Made by a program: the position numbers and the translations under genes. A model generated the notes under the pieces. It saw only the letters and a program-made list of their open reading frames with translations, was not told where the DNA came from and searched no databases. Of a stretch of DNA of 64,000 nt, positions 33,151 through 44,100 are shown in pieces. Origin of the DNA: Ancylostoma caninum (lineage: Eukaryota > Nematoda > Chromadorea > Rhabditida > Ancylostomatidae); contig JBAJFG010000188.1 of the NCBI GenBank assembly GCA_037903475.1, positions 434,001-498,000 on the forward strand. Direction: 5' to 3'. Within the stretch, counting starts at the first letter, position 1. Every line of letters begins with the position of its first letter.

Positions 33151-36100
33151 GAGTGTATTGATAGTGCAATAACGTGCAATAATGTCGTAAGTTTCGTGCA
33201 AGGTGCGTGTATCGGATTGAATCGGTGTAGTGCAGTGTGGTAAGTGAATTTTCGAGAAGCGATTGCCGTCTTGGAGCGTGCACAAGTGCAGTGTAGTGTG
33301 GTGTAGTGTGTTAAGGTGTAGTAAAATGCACTGCGGCCGATCCTCACTGGTGATCGTGTCTGAACATGAGGATTGCGAACAACATGAGCTCCCGGAGGTG
33401 GGGGCCGGTACGTGCGTTGCGCAAGTTCTGTATAGAACTGTTCCGCGGGCATGCGGATGTCCAGTTTGGCCCAGGTATTCTTCACGCAAAATGTGCGGTG
33501 ATGCCCCGGTTTGTGACAACAGCTTCATGGATCTATGCGTACACAGTCACTATTGTGCTGCTTCGTGCAGTTTGAGCATGGATTGTATTCTTCCGCCATA
33601 CTGGCAAGCACGCTCAGCCCATGGTGCGGTCAGAGGTGTGGTGTTGCTGACTGGAATAAAGGGCGCAGGGATCTGTTCCTGCTGGAGGAACAGTGGGCAC
33701 GGCAGGCCTTGACCACGAGTTTGGCGAGTGTGGACGTTCTACAAGGTGTACTGCAGCATATTGTCTGGTGCTGATGAACTGCCGAAGTGAGGTGTACTAT
33801 AGACTGGTACGCTGGCATGGGACTTTGGCGAAGGAGACTCACGGTCTTTTGCCGCACTTCCTCCAAACTTTCTCTTCCCTTTGTCAATTGAGCCGGCGTG
33901 TATTACTGACTCATCTGTGGGCTTCAGTCCAGCCTCGGAGGTCTACGGACATTAGTCTGGGTGTCATGTGTACTAGTGGTTGCAATATTTCGTCCTTTTT
34001 ACAGGACGGCAGTGGCGGGCTTGATTTGGCTGTGGGTGTAGTACTGCCCTTGATCTCTTCTCCTGGCGGGCTTGATTTGGCTGTGGGTGTAGAACTGCCC
34101 TTGATCTCTTCTCCAAGGGTATTTTTGTTGAGGTATTCGTTGGTTGAAGATGACAAGAGATTATTTGAGAAGTTTTTGCGCCACCGGTTGAGAGTTTGCA
34201 CGTAGCTCGTAGGTTCACTTGGCCACTTTTTTTGGACTAGGCTACTCGCGAAGTGAACCTGTAGCGTTCGTTAGCCTCCGTGACCCGGAATCTTCGTCTG
34301 GACATCATGTGTGCCATTTGGTGTGCTTCTAGGATTCTGATCATTCATATTGCGGACGCGAACTGGGGCGTTTCGGTGATGGTTGAATGTGTAATATGGA
34401 ACAACAACAAGATTGCTCTAAAGTAATCTTGGTCTAATGACCAATCCAAGGGACGTGGCAGTATTATCTCGTTGAGTTGATCCTTATGAATTGAGATGGC
34501 GGTTATCCTGTGGGTCAGTTCATGGATCCACCCTATGAGGTGAGTATAACGGAACTCCAGAGGTTGGTTGCGCACGAGTAAGACTGATAAGTCATGAAAT
34601 GATTTTGTCATGTTTTCCCAAGCTGTTGGAGAGTCTGTAGTAGGAGAACGATCCGTGCCTCCTCATGATATTCTTTTGGTCTGGAGTACTAGGTGTAGCG
34701 GCTATTTTAGTGCTGTTGTCGTGGTCGTAACGCAACACTGCATGAACGACTGTAATAGAGACTTCCGTCGGTGCTGCAAGTCTCGTACAGTACAGTGCTT
34801 GTAGTGGTCTCGCTCACGTTTTTGACTTCGTGTGAGTGGAGTCTCCCGGTTTTGCATATGCTCCGCCCAAGTGCAACCAAAACGTGGTTCAATCATGAGT
34901 AGCCTAGGGTGGTGTGTTCCGTGTTTTGTGTGTGGCTGGTTTGTGTTTGTATCATTGGTTGTATTAACGATGTCTAACTGCGAGTCTGTCGACTCTCCGA
35001 CCGGACAAGAGATGGCAATCGATGCGTTAAAGCATGAAACTAGGGGAGGAGGGTCTGAATGTGCGGATGAACACTTCGAACTGCAACTACGACTGGGCAA
35101 CCGTGAACGAGAAGATGGCGCTTTCGCACCAAAACGAGAACTATAAGAAGATTTCTCACCTCCTCTGGATTTCTCTCATACTCCCTTGTGTCGGTTCGCT
35201 TCTCCATTGATGTCGATCTTCTTTGCTGTGGACTGGTTGCCAATAGTCGAAGTGCGGAGTCCGTTGGATACCGTTGGAGACCAATTAAGTGAAAAGTGTG
35301 AACTACTGATCGAAGATCTTTCGTGTGCAGGGGTATTTAGGGCGTCACGTGGTACATCGATTTTATGATCTACCTGGGCTACCGTAATGGTTATTGCGTT
35401 GGGGTGGTAAAACATAACGAAGATGTTAGATTTAAGGTGAATAGAGCTTATTTGGGCCTCTATGGGGTCAGCTGCAGTCTCTGTTAGTGTTATAATTGTG
35501 GAGGTTGGGAATTGTGAGTTAAATGTGTATTGTTGGCGTGGGTTTAATTTCTGTTCGCCCTTGTTTGTCTAGCTGCTCTCGGTGTGCCGCGAAGCGATCG
35601 CTCCTATCCAAAGGGAGGCCGGAGCATCGTACTGATCGTGCCTTGGACGGCTGTGATCTTAATTTGACCACATTCACCGAGTCGGCTATCAATAGTTTCG
35701 GCCTCTGCGCGGCCTCGGTTTCGCCACCAGAGCCTCTGCCTGCGCGGGCTGTTCTTTTTTCATTCCTTTTATTACACTGTCTTTTTTTGTAACGCACTTA
35801 CTACATTGTTTTCTTTTATTGCATTTATTCATTGCCGCTATTACATCGGAATAACCTTTGTAGTTCGTGGCTTGTATGGTAATTGATTAATCTTTTTACT
35901 CATTCACCGCATGCTAATGTATTGCACTGGATGTTACGATCGGGCTTAATAAACCATCACCATCATAAACGGAATTTGTGCCAACCCACTTTGATTAATG
36001 GTTCCTCCGACTGACGTTTTATCGTCGATTAGTTTAACACTTTCATCATGTAAGGGATACTTGGCATTGAGTGGTCAAATTCATCGGGCCACTGACCCGG

Positions 36101-36935
36101 AGATTCGCGCCATGGTGCATCGACCGGCGCCACCATGTTGCATGATGCACATCGACCGATGATACAGGTCACCACCCAGTGCCACCCATCTAACAGCGTG
36201 GTCTTGAACGTATGTGGGGTAATGTATAGTACCACATTGGAGAGTTAAGTACTACTACAATCCTGAGACTAACCAGGGTGCGAAGCAGGGCCACTGGACT
36301 GGACGCATTAGTCCGGCTGGACTGTGGCAGCCAGCCAACTAGTCATCCTTCCGGAAGTGCGCTCGGTGCCTGCGATACCTGGGAAGTCAGTGAAGGGCGC
36401 GAGTGACGCACACTGGTCAGAGCCGGCGCCTTAAATCGTATATGGACCTTGGCCCAGAATAATCGCTGTCCCAGCCTCCGTGGGATGAGGTGCCCGCAAG
36501 AGGTGGTGAACGCCGTCCTAAGCGAAAGGAGAGCATACTAGGCGTACGCCGCTAGTAAGTGGGTAACGTGGTTCACATCCATTGCAGAGGTCTGTTGTCC
36601 CAACAACTTGAAGTTGGCCACCAGGTTAATTCCACTGGATTCTCACCAGGAGACGAGTATGCTCGCTCGACGCTAGCTAACGCTATCGGAAAGCCACCCC
36701 TCCCCCAGTGCGGTCAGCGCTTCACTCTTCATTCGATTACTTGTTTCACGCAATATTTGGTATGCGACTCTCTGATTTTTGCTGCAATTACTAGTACATC
36801 AACGTTCTATTCCACGCCAAGAACTGCATTCTTTTTCATTTTACTTATTCGAGCCTTTTTTAGACTTTTTTTAAAACGTTTTATTCACACGGTTCCTACG
36901 CCTTCATTGGTACCACTCGTAAGAAACACTTCTAA
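33151..36935. other. Intergenic or 3' retroelement flank, no assigned gene
   Basis: Overlapping ORFs occur on both strands, the minus-strand ones (34702-35100, 34345-34611, 33911-34201) being long but unrecognised. 33.27-33.33 kb is GTGTAGT-rich simple sequence. An AATAAACCATCACCATCAT stretch near 35948-35966 looks like a retroelement 3' tail. The 36.05-36.56 kb part is GC-richer and unassigned. Confidence 0.35.
34013..34118. repeat. Two tandem 51-bp units
   Basis: GGCGGGCTTGATTTGGCTGT plus about 31 further bases occurs twice in direct succession with one substitution (GTAGTACTG / GTAGAACTG). The unit is 17 codons long; on the minus strand it reads GEEIKGSSTPTAKSSPP and GEEIKGSTTPTAKSSPP within a 96-codon ORF. 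Confidence 0.85.
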
Positions 36936-37092
36936 TTAAGAATTCGAAAAGTCCAAATATTCGATTATTCGAATATTCGAATTATTCGAAAAGTTGAAAT
37001 GTTTGATTATTCGAATATACGAATTATTCGAAAAGTCGAAATATTCGATTATTCGAATATTCGAATATTCGAGCATCCATGATTCGAATAAC
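36936..37092. repeat. TTCGAATATTCGAA satellite, block 1
   Basis: Degenerate 41-43 bp units made of GATTATTCGAATATTCGAA, then TTATTCGAAAAGTT and GAAATATTC. Nearly all of it is built from overlapping TTCGAA and GAATATTC palindromes. The second block lies 1.9 kb to the right. Confidence 0.9.
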
Positions 37093-38288
37093 TGGTTTAA
37101 TGATAAGATCGCCATGACTCATGGATCACACATTAGAATTTACCCTCAGCAACCGACTGAATGCGAACGACAAGCATGCGTCAATATTCATTTATTTTTC
37201 AGTGATTGCTTAATGGAAAAATTAAACAATACCGACAAGACTCGTGGAAGAGACGGGCCTGACTTGTTTCAAATTACACAATAGAGACTGTTCCCCATGC
37301 TGCCTCCTCTTTCGGCTTACCGTTCGGCTGAATTCAAAAAAATTACAAATTGGAAAGTTCATGCCAATTTATGCGGACTCAGAGGTGCTGGGACGGCGAA
37401 CACAGGCCACGTTTCGACAGCAGTTGCACCGCGATATGAAAGCTTATTTCGCCGCCCCACGAGTTGCATTCGCAAAGGCTGTGTTTCGGTGACGATGAAC
37501 TGGTATGCATGTTTCAAACCCGAGATTGCAATCTGGGTACAAGGCTGTGTTCATATTGTAGATCTGGTAAGCAGATGTTTACCCAAGCTCATCCAAAAGT
37601 AGTCCCAAGCGCGTAGTGGACGCAGTGGTCTCGCGGCGGACCTCCAGATCCAGGTCGCACCCTCACGTATGCGCACTGCACGGATCTCGTCTGACCGATT
37701 AATGCACAAAGCCATGGTTTTACCCGGGCCTCTGCCGGCCTGATGAGTCTAGCAGAGCTCTCCTTGCCCCCACCGTAGCGGAGACACGACTAAGCTCCGG
37801 TGCTCAACCATTGGCTTATGTACACTTCTCAGGAGGCGGGTCGCCACGTAGCAACAAACAGGTAGAACCGCAGGACATGAGCCCGCAGGACATGAAGGGC
37901 AGAACGCAGGTTGAACGATACTCCAGTCAATCATGCAGCAACTACTCCCTTCAACGCAGCCGAAACACGGGGTTCGCTGCTCTTAGCAGTCGGAATGCAG
38001 CAATTCATCCTCTTACAGTAATATCCGCCTTCCATTTCTTGGGGGTGTGGCTTGGGAGGTTTGATGCGTTTGCCTTATACAGTTATCTGAAGAGGTACGC
38101 AAGTTTGAGAGAAATAGGCGGTCATCGAACTCCGTAGAAGACAAAACTAAACGTTATTAGTTTTGTCTCTCACGAAGGTTGGGGACAGAAATGAAATTGA
38201 TTTCTTGCTTAAGAGGCGGTGCGAACATTGCGTGTGGGTGCGATGCGCGCATTTCGACTTGGTTACAGATAATTCTCTATGTGAGCAG
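37093..38288. other. Segment between satellite block 1 and the MITE
   Basis: No gene recognised. 37612-37670 has A-box-like (TAGTGGACGCAGTGG) and weak B-box-like (GGTCGCACCC) words about 33 bases apart and could be a tRNA-derived SINE head. A CTGATGAGTC word follows at 37740. The ORFs at 37297-37602 and 37811-38137 are unrecognised. Confidence 0.35.
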
Positions 38289-38549
38289 CAGTGGCGAACG
38301 CAGAAAGTGGGCGGTATGGGGGAGGGAAGAAAATTAAGGACCACTTTGACGACCCCGGTTGACAATAAAAAAATCGAGAATATCAGTTATAATATTGAAT
38401 ACTCAATATGAATAACTGGAAAATTAAATAGTCAAAAATAAATTTATGCAAATTCTTCATCTATTTCGTAGAAAGAAGGAAAGTGATTCCAAAAATTCGG
38501 TGACCCATCCTTGGGTAAGAGAGAGGGCGTCCTGTTGCATATGCCACTG
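38289..38549 (+). mobile_element. hAT-like MITE, second copy
   Basis: The left end CAGTGGCGAACGCAGAAAGT matches the 5667 element with one change in the first 15 bases. The interior shares GGTGACCCAT and the G-rich subterminal part. The right end has decayed to GCATATGCCACTG. No 8-bp duplication is visible, so the ends or flanks have changed since insertion. Confidence 0.7.
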
Positions 38550-38985
38550 GGCCGTTGCTATACCATTATCATCATTCTGGAGCAGTCCATAGCGGCATTC
38601 TATGTCATTTTATTTAACGGGTAACCGCCTTACTTCCTTGTCTTACTTTATGACCCCAGAGAGGAAACCGTAGCAGTGCGAGAAGCACAACGAATTAAAA
38701 ACTAAAGGCGGGGTAAGAGCATTGTTCAGCAGAGTGTTGCAGACAACGTCCTGAAAGACGAGTCAAAAAGCACCTTGAAACATTCTGTGAATAGCTTTTT
38801 AAGAAAACCAAGAATCTGTTCAAATTCAGACATGCAAATGAGATGGGACTTCGCTTCTAACGTACACCACCGGAAGTGTTAGTCTGAAAACGTTCATTTC
38901 TATATCTTCGCACATGGCAAGACGCTTACCTATTTTCTGTGGATCAATACGTACATCGCAAAACCACTTCTGAGACAATGGCACT

Positions 38986-39301
38986 CATTTATTCGAATAA
39001 TTCGAAATTTTCTTCATTCGAATATTCGAATAATTCGAAAAGTCGAAATATTCGATCATTCGAATATTCGAATTATTCGAAAAGTTAAAATATTCGATTA
39101 TTCGAATATTCGAATAATTCGAAAAGTTGAAATATTCGATTATTCGAATATTCGAATAATTCGAAAAGTTGAAATATTCGATTATTCGAATAATTGGAAA
39201 AGTTGAAATATTCGATTATTCGAATATTCGAATAATTCGAAAGGTCAAAATATTCGATTATTCGATTATTCGAATATTCGAAAGAAAAAATTCGAATACC
39301 A
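38986..39301. repeat. TTCGAATATTCGAA satellite, block 2
   Basis: About seven 42-bp units of the same satellite as 36936-37092. It ends abruptly at 39301 where RTE-type coding sequence begins, so the first 44 codons of the long ORF at 39169-40641 are satellite read as protein and not part of the enzyme. Confidence 0.9.
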
Positions 39302-40656
39302 ATGTATACATCGCAGAGAAGAAGACCCCTGTGGATTGGCAGAAGAGTACCACAATCCCGATTTGGAAGAGGAAAGGCAACCCTGCGGATTGCTCAAACT
39401 ATCGGCCAATACGTCTACTGTCTCACAGTATGAAGATATTCGAACGCATCATCGACCGCCGAATACGCGACATTATCCGAGTTACCGCGAACCAGTGTGG
39501 ATTCGTAGCCAACTGCGGAACTACGGATGCAATCCATGCGGCTCGACTGATGATCGAGAAACATCGAGAGAAGCAGAAGCCACTGCATCTAGCATTCCTC
39601 GATCTGGAGAAAGCCTTCGATCGCGTGCCACATGAAGTCATCTGGTACGCGCTGCGGTGGCACGGCATTCCAGAGGAGCTCATCGAGTGGGTTAGGATTC
39701 TCTACGCGGACCCGAGGAGTCGAGTGCAGGCGGCGGCGGGCACGTCAGCGGAATTTCCCATCTCCGTAGGTGTACATCAAGGATCAGCCCTCTCACCGCT
39801 TCTCTTCATCGTCGTCATGGACGCTGTTACGAGAGACCTCCAGAGACCGATGCCATGGACTCTGCTGTACGCAGACGACGTCATGCTCGCATCTGAACAA
39901 AAGGAGGACCTTGAACGACAGACACAGGCCTGGAGCGAACGTCTAGCGCGGTTCGGTCTTCGGCTCAATGTCAAAAAGACTGAGTATATGACGACAGATA
40001 TGAATGAGCCCGCCACCATTCAGGTTGACGGCAATGATCTTCCGAAAACCGACTACTTCAAGTACCTCGGCTCAACACTCTCAGCCGATGGCAGCCTAGC
40101 CCATGAAGTCGTCAGTCGCGTCAACGCTGCATGGCTGAAGTGGCGCTCATTGACGGGAGTGCTGTGCGACAAGAACATCCCGGATCGCTTCAAGTCGAAG
40201 GTGTATCGAGCAGTTGTTAGACCCGTCGCACTGTATGGTGCAGAATGCTGGCCGGCCACCAAGGAAGTGGAACGCCGCCTGGGTGTAATGGAGATGAAGA
40301 TGTTACGATGGATGGCTGGTATCACGCGTGTAGACCGCATACGCAATGAAAAGATCCGAGAGCGGTTCGGCATCGCCACGATTGCTGACAAGCTCCGCGA
40401 AACCCGCATGAGATGGTACGGCCACGTACTGCGCGCCAACAAAGACACCGTCTGCAAAGTAGGCCTCGATCTCGAAGTACCAGGAAAGCGACCAAAAGGA
40501 CGGCCGAAGCAACGGTGGCTTGACACACTGCATGCGGATCTGAAGCATGTGGGCGCCCACCCAGACCAGGCTCACGATAGAGCTAAATGGCGTCAGAAGA
40601 TCAGAAAAGCGGACCCCGCCAACGAACGGGACAAACGCTAAAGAAGAAGAAGAAGT
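39302..40656 (+). mobile_element. RTE-clade non-LTR retrotransposon, 5'-truncated, RT frame intact
   Basis: The reading frame is open to the stop at 40641 (about 446 codons after the satellite). Reverse transcriptase blocks appear in order: DWQKSTTIPIWKRKG, NYRPIRLL, AFLDLEKAFDRVPHEV (motif A), VGVHQGSALSPLLF (motif B), LLYADDVMLA (catalytic Asp pair, motif C) and YFKYLGSTLSADG. The RTE-type tail follows, with LYGAECWP, RWYGHVLR and GRPKQRWLD. The stop is followed by a GAA-repeat tail (40642-40656), as expected for a 3' end formed by target-primed reverse transcription. The N-terminal APE endonuclease is absent. Codons are GC-rich compared with the surroundings. With no frameshift this is a recent copy; it cannot move alone because it lacks the endonuclease. 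Confidence 0.95.
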
Positions 40657-40911
40657 GAGAGGAGGCGTGAAAATGATTGCGGGGCAAGCGGAGAAGCTGC
40701 TTGGAGTCAGAGTCGAAAGGACATCATGGATATGATTACCGTACTTCTGTGCAAAGGACGCGTTGACTGCAGTGAGAGCCAATGTAGTGACAATGTTCAT
40801 TTCAGTATCGTTGATGGCGGAGCCGTTCGCATTTCTCGGAGAAAATACCCACGCCTCAGCCGTATCAGTCTACCCGGGACAAGCAGCTAAATCTTTTTTG
40901 TCTCCCTGCAG

Positions 40912-41197
40912 TCAGCTAAAGCCTCATCTGAGTGGAACGATCTACACAACGATGGAACAGCCAGTAAGCGAGAAAATGGAGTGCAGAGAAAAGAAACGTT
41001 CGTTACACAATGGAGACAAGCAGTCGGAAATGGAACAAGATGATAGCAGTGGACCAATAAGGAACTTCAGCCACAGCAGCAAACGCGACTTCACTAGAGC
41101 TCGAGGACGGGGATTCCGCAAGGGCCACAGTGGTAAATTCGATTCATTTAGAAGGTCGTTCAGAGGAGGTAAAGGATACCATCCCTATTGTTGTTGA
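40912..41197 (+). CDS. Candidate 3'-terminal exon, basic RGG-rich tail
   Basis: Preceded by a good acceptor (TTTTTTGTCTCCCTGCAG) and open to the TGA at 41195-41197. In the chosen frame (phase 2 entry) it reads a charged stretch (EKMECREKKRSLHNG) and then a basic Arg/Gly tail (RARGRGFRKGHSGKF, RRSFRGGKGYHPYCC). Such tails occur at the C termini of RNA-binding proteins. No upstream exon or RNA-binding domain was found; the RTE element lies just upstream. The other frame is open for 44 codons only. It may equally be chance, so confidence is low. Confidence 0.3.
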
Positions 41198-44100
41198 GAA
41201 ATAGGTTTCGATCATTGTATTGTATTATTTTCAGAATTTTATGTGCGTTATTGGAAATCCATTTCTTCCTAATCTTCTCAGGTTCTATTGTAAAAGCTTA
41301 TTTTGCCTAGTACTATACCTCACATAGCAACGAGTACTTTTCCAAACAGGTTTTTGTTACATCTCATTCGATGAAAATCAATTATGCTCTTTTTTTCATA
41401 CTTAGCAAGCGACAGAGTCGCTTATAGCGAGGGAGGAGTTGTAGCAAAGATTGATCATGAGAGGAGCACGTCCAGGGCAATTCCTGGGTCGATGATCTAC
41501 AGTGGGCGCGAAATCGCCGCATATGAAAAGGGGGATCCGGGGATCCAGTGTTCATCATTCTCTTCATTGCTAGGACTGCCTACCGTGTTTTGTTTTACTC
41601 TTTCATCGATTCTGATTTTCATTGCTAACAAAACTTGTTATCAATTTATTCATATTCCTGAAAAGTCAGTGTAGGATCAATGACGCTACTTCACTAATAC
41701 TTCCCATGACGAACCGCCGGCACCCGACACTACGGTGACAGCGTCGATATCGGTTATCGTTTGTCCGCACAGCAGGGATTTATACGAATATTCCAATTAG
41801 AATATTCGATTTCGAACACGTACATTCTTCGGTTCTAAGAAATCTTCCAGTCCACAACTTCTCGACACATTGGTTCTCCTCGAAAAGATGGACAGATTTC
41901 GTGACTGTAGAAATCCGATGGGAACTGAACGATGGATGAGGAGAGAGCAAGCTCCAAGTGAGAGGGCCAAGTAGGGTTGGCCGCGATTCTGCGGCCACGA
42001 TGTTAGGAAATCACACGCGCAATCCGTCCATCTCTCCGAGGAGGACTACATTTACTTGCTTTGTTCTTTTTTTCAATTATTCTTGAAAGATCCTTGAATG
42101 TCGCAAACGCAACGCAATATTTATTAAAGAAGACTGACTACAAAAATAAACGAAATAATTTTAAAAAATAGTGAACAAAAACGTTGAAGACAAGACACGA
42201 GACACGATTCGGTTGTAAATCGAATATAAAGGCGGTTGTCTGCTCAAGCACTGAAAAAAGGCTTACCATTCACACGATACGATAACGTACGATACGCGAT
42301 AGGCGGACGAACTAAAGACCACCCAATGCACGAAATACATGTAACAGATAAAAGGACACCACCGTACTGCTGCTACTGGCTACTGCTTACAGACTCAGAG
42401 ACTAAATGCAGTTGAGACGAAACGCGGGTCTCGGACACAGTTGTCCCCACAGTATATTTTGAAGTCGAAGAGGACGTCTGGCCAAATTACTGGTGGAGCG
42501 CTAGGCGGGAACACGTCCCTCGTAGTTATATATGAGGCAAAAGCGGAGCACGATCTGGATACCACAGTAGCGCGACGGAACTAGGACAAGGACAACGAGC
42601 GGCACAGAAGCATCTCTCGACTCAGAATATAGAAGACGACAGCATTACATAAGGCACAATGAAAGCTGCAGACAACTGTGAACAGAAACCGGATGAAAAG
42701 GCTGCGCGAAAAGGATGGGCGGCGCGGACAACTGACACACACTCACGAACACTATGGTACACGAGACGGTCGTGCGCCGAATGAGATCGAACACAAGATC
42801 GTTGCAGGAATCGAATCGACGGTGAGGATCAGAAGATCGACTTCTCCATCTTGCGCTGCTCGGCCATCTGAAATTAGCACGTGAATGCAAGAAAGACGTG
42901 AAACCGCACAGCTCACAACATCATTGCCCGGGTGTGGGCCCCCCCCCCCATTAGGAAGTAGAAGAACACATAGTAGCTTATTAGCTATTTTATTAAGTCA
43001 TTGACTCCTTTAATTTTTACTATCACTCTTACGGCTTTTACAGCCGCTCCTGAACTCCCATTAACTTGGAAACCGCGCGAGCTGAACTCACAAGATGTAC
43101 GCTAAACGGTGGGCATTCAAGCTTTCCTGTCTCATCAAACCCCACACGCTCTCCCTCGCCCCTTCTCCAATAATTCTAGCTACACCTACCGATGAAAGTA
43201 GTGAGGAACGATATGTGCGAAGGGTGGAGCGGCCTGGCGCTGTGATTGGCAAACCCGTCCATCTCTCGGGCACAAGGCGTCACACCCCTACGAAGTGATA
43301 TAGCTAGGCTTATCCGTCCAAGGGTAGAGACGAGGCGGAAGAACGCTTCTTAATTTTTTTCCCTTCTCTGCCATATCTATTCTACATGCCGTGCCAGCGA
43401 AGATCGTTAACAATTTTGCACTTGCGTTGCACATAAATTCATGGGGAAGAAAAGCAATATTCAACTTGGCTCATGAATTGAACCCAAGCGCCATGCGGAA
43501 TTTCGAAAACAAAAAAGAAGCATAGTCACCCATGTACTGGAACCAAACAAATGCAGTAATAGGCAGAACTCTTGGAGAGCCAATTTTCGCGGGTTCCCAG
43601 TGATCGTACTTTCCTAGGATTGCAAATGATTTGTTCCACTTTATCTTACTTTTTACTACTATATTACTAACTACGTTTATCCTAAGCTTGTACAAGATAT
43701 TAAAGCCAATTTCGGAGCAAGTCTACCACCTTCGTTTATAGGACAAATATCGGTCTTTTCACAGTGTATTTGCAAAATAGTGGCGAATTATAGATGGCGT
43801 GGTCAGATTCTCATCCAGGAATGGTCTGTCGCGAAAACAATGACGGAAGGCAGTGGTGCTCTTCATGAATAATCAATAGGCAGATCCATCCAAATGATGA
43901 CCGCAAAGAAGAAACTGGTCTAAGCTAAGCACAGTATCTGTGCAGTTACGCTAGGATGAAGTCATAGATCACTTACAAAACTGGCTGGTTAGTCTCACTT
44001 CTTTCATTCTTCATAACCGTTGTTATTACTTGATTCACATTGAAAACGAGACCAAGACCGAACTCATCCCGTCAGTCACGCTCCTTCGCTAGCCATCTGC

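Noticed and set aside
37740..37800. Hammerhead ribozyme called from CTGATGAGTC
   Set aside because: The required CGAAA strand after stem II is absent and no cleavage-site helix could be drawn.
42241..42900. Possible LTR retrotransposon end
   Set aside because: No direct long terminal repeat pair, primer-binding site or polyprotein motif could be shown.
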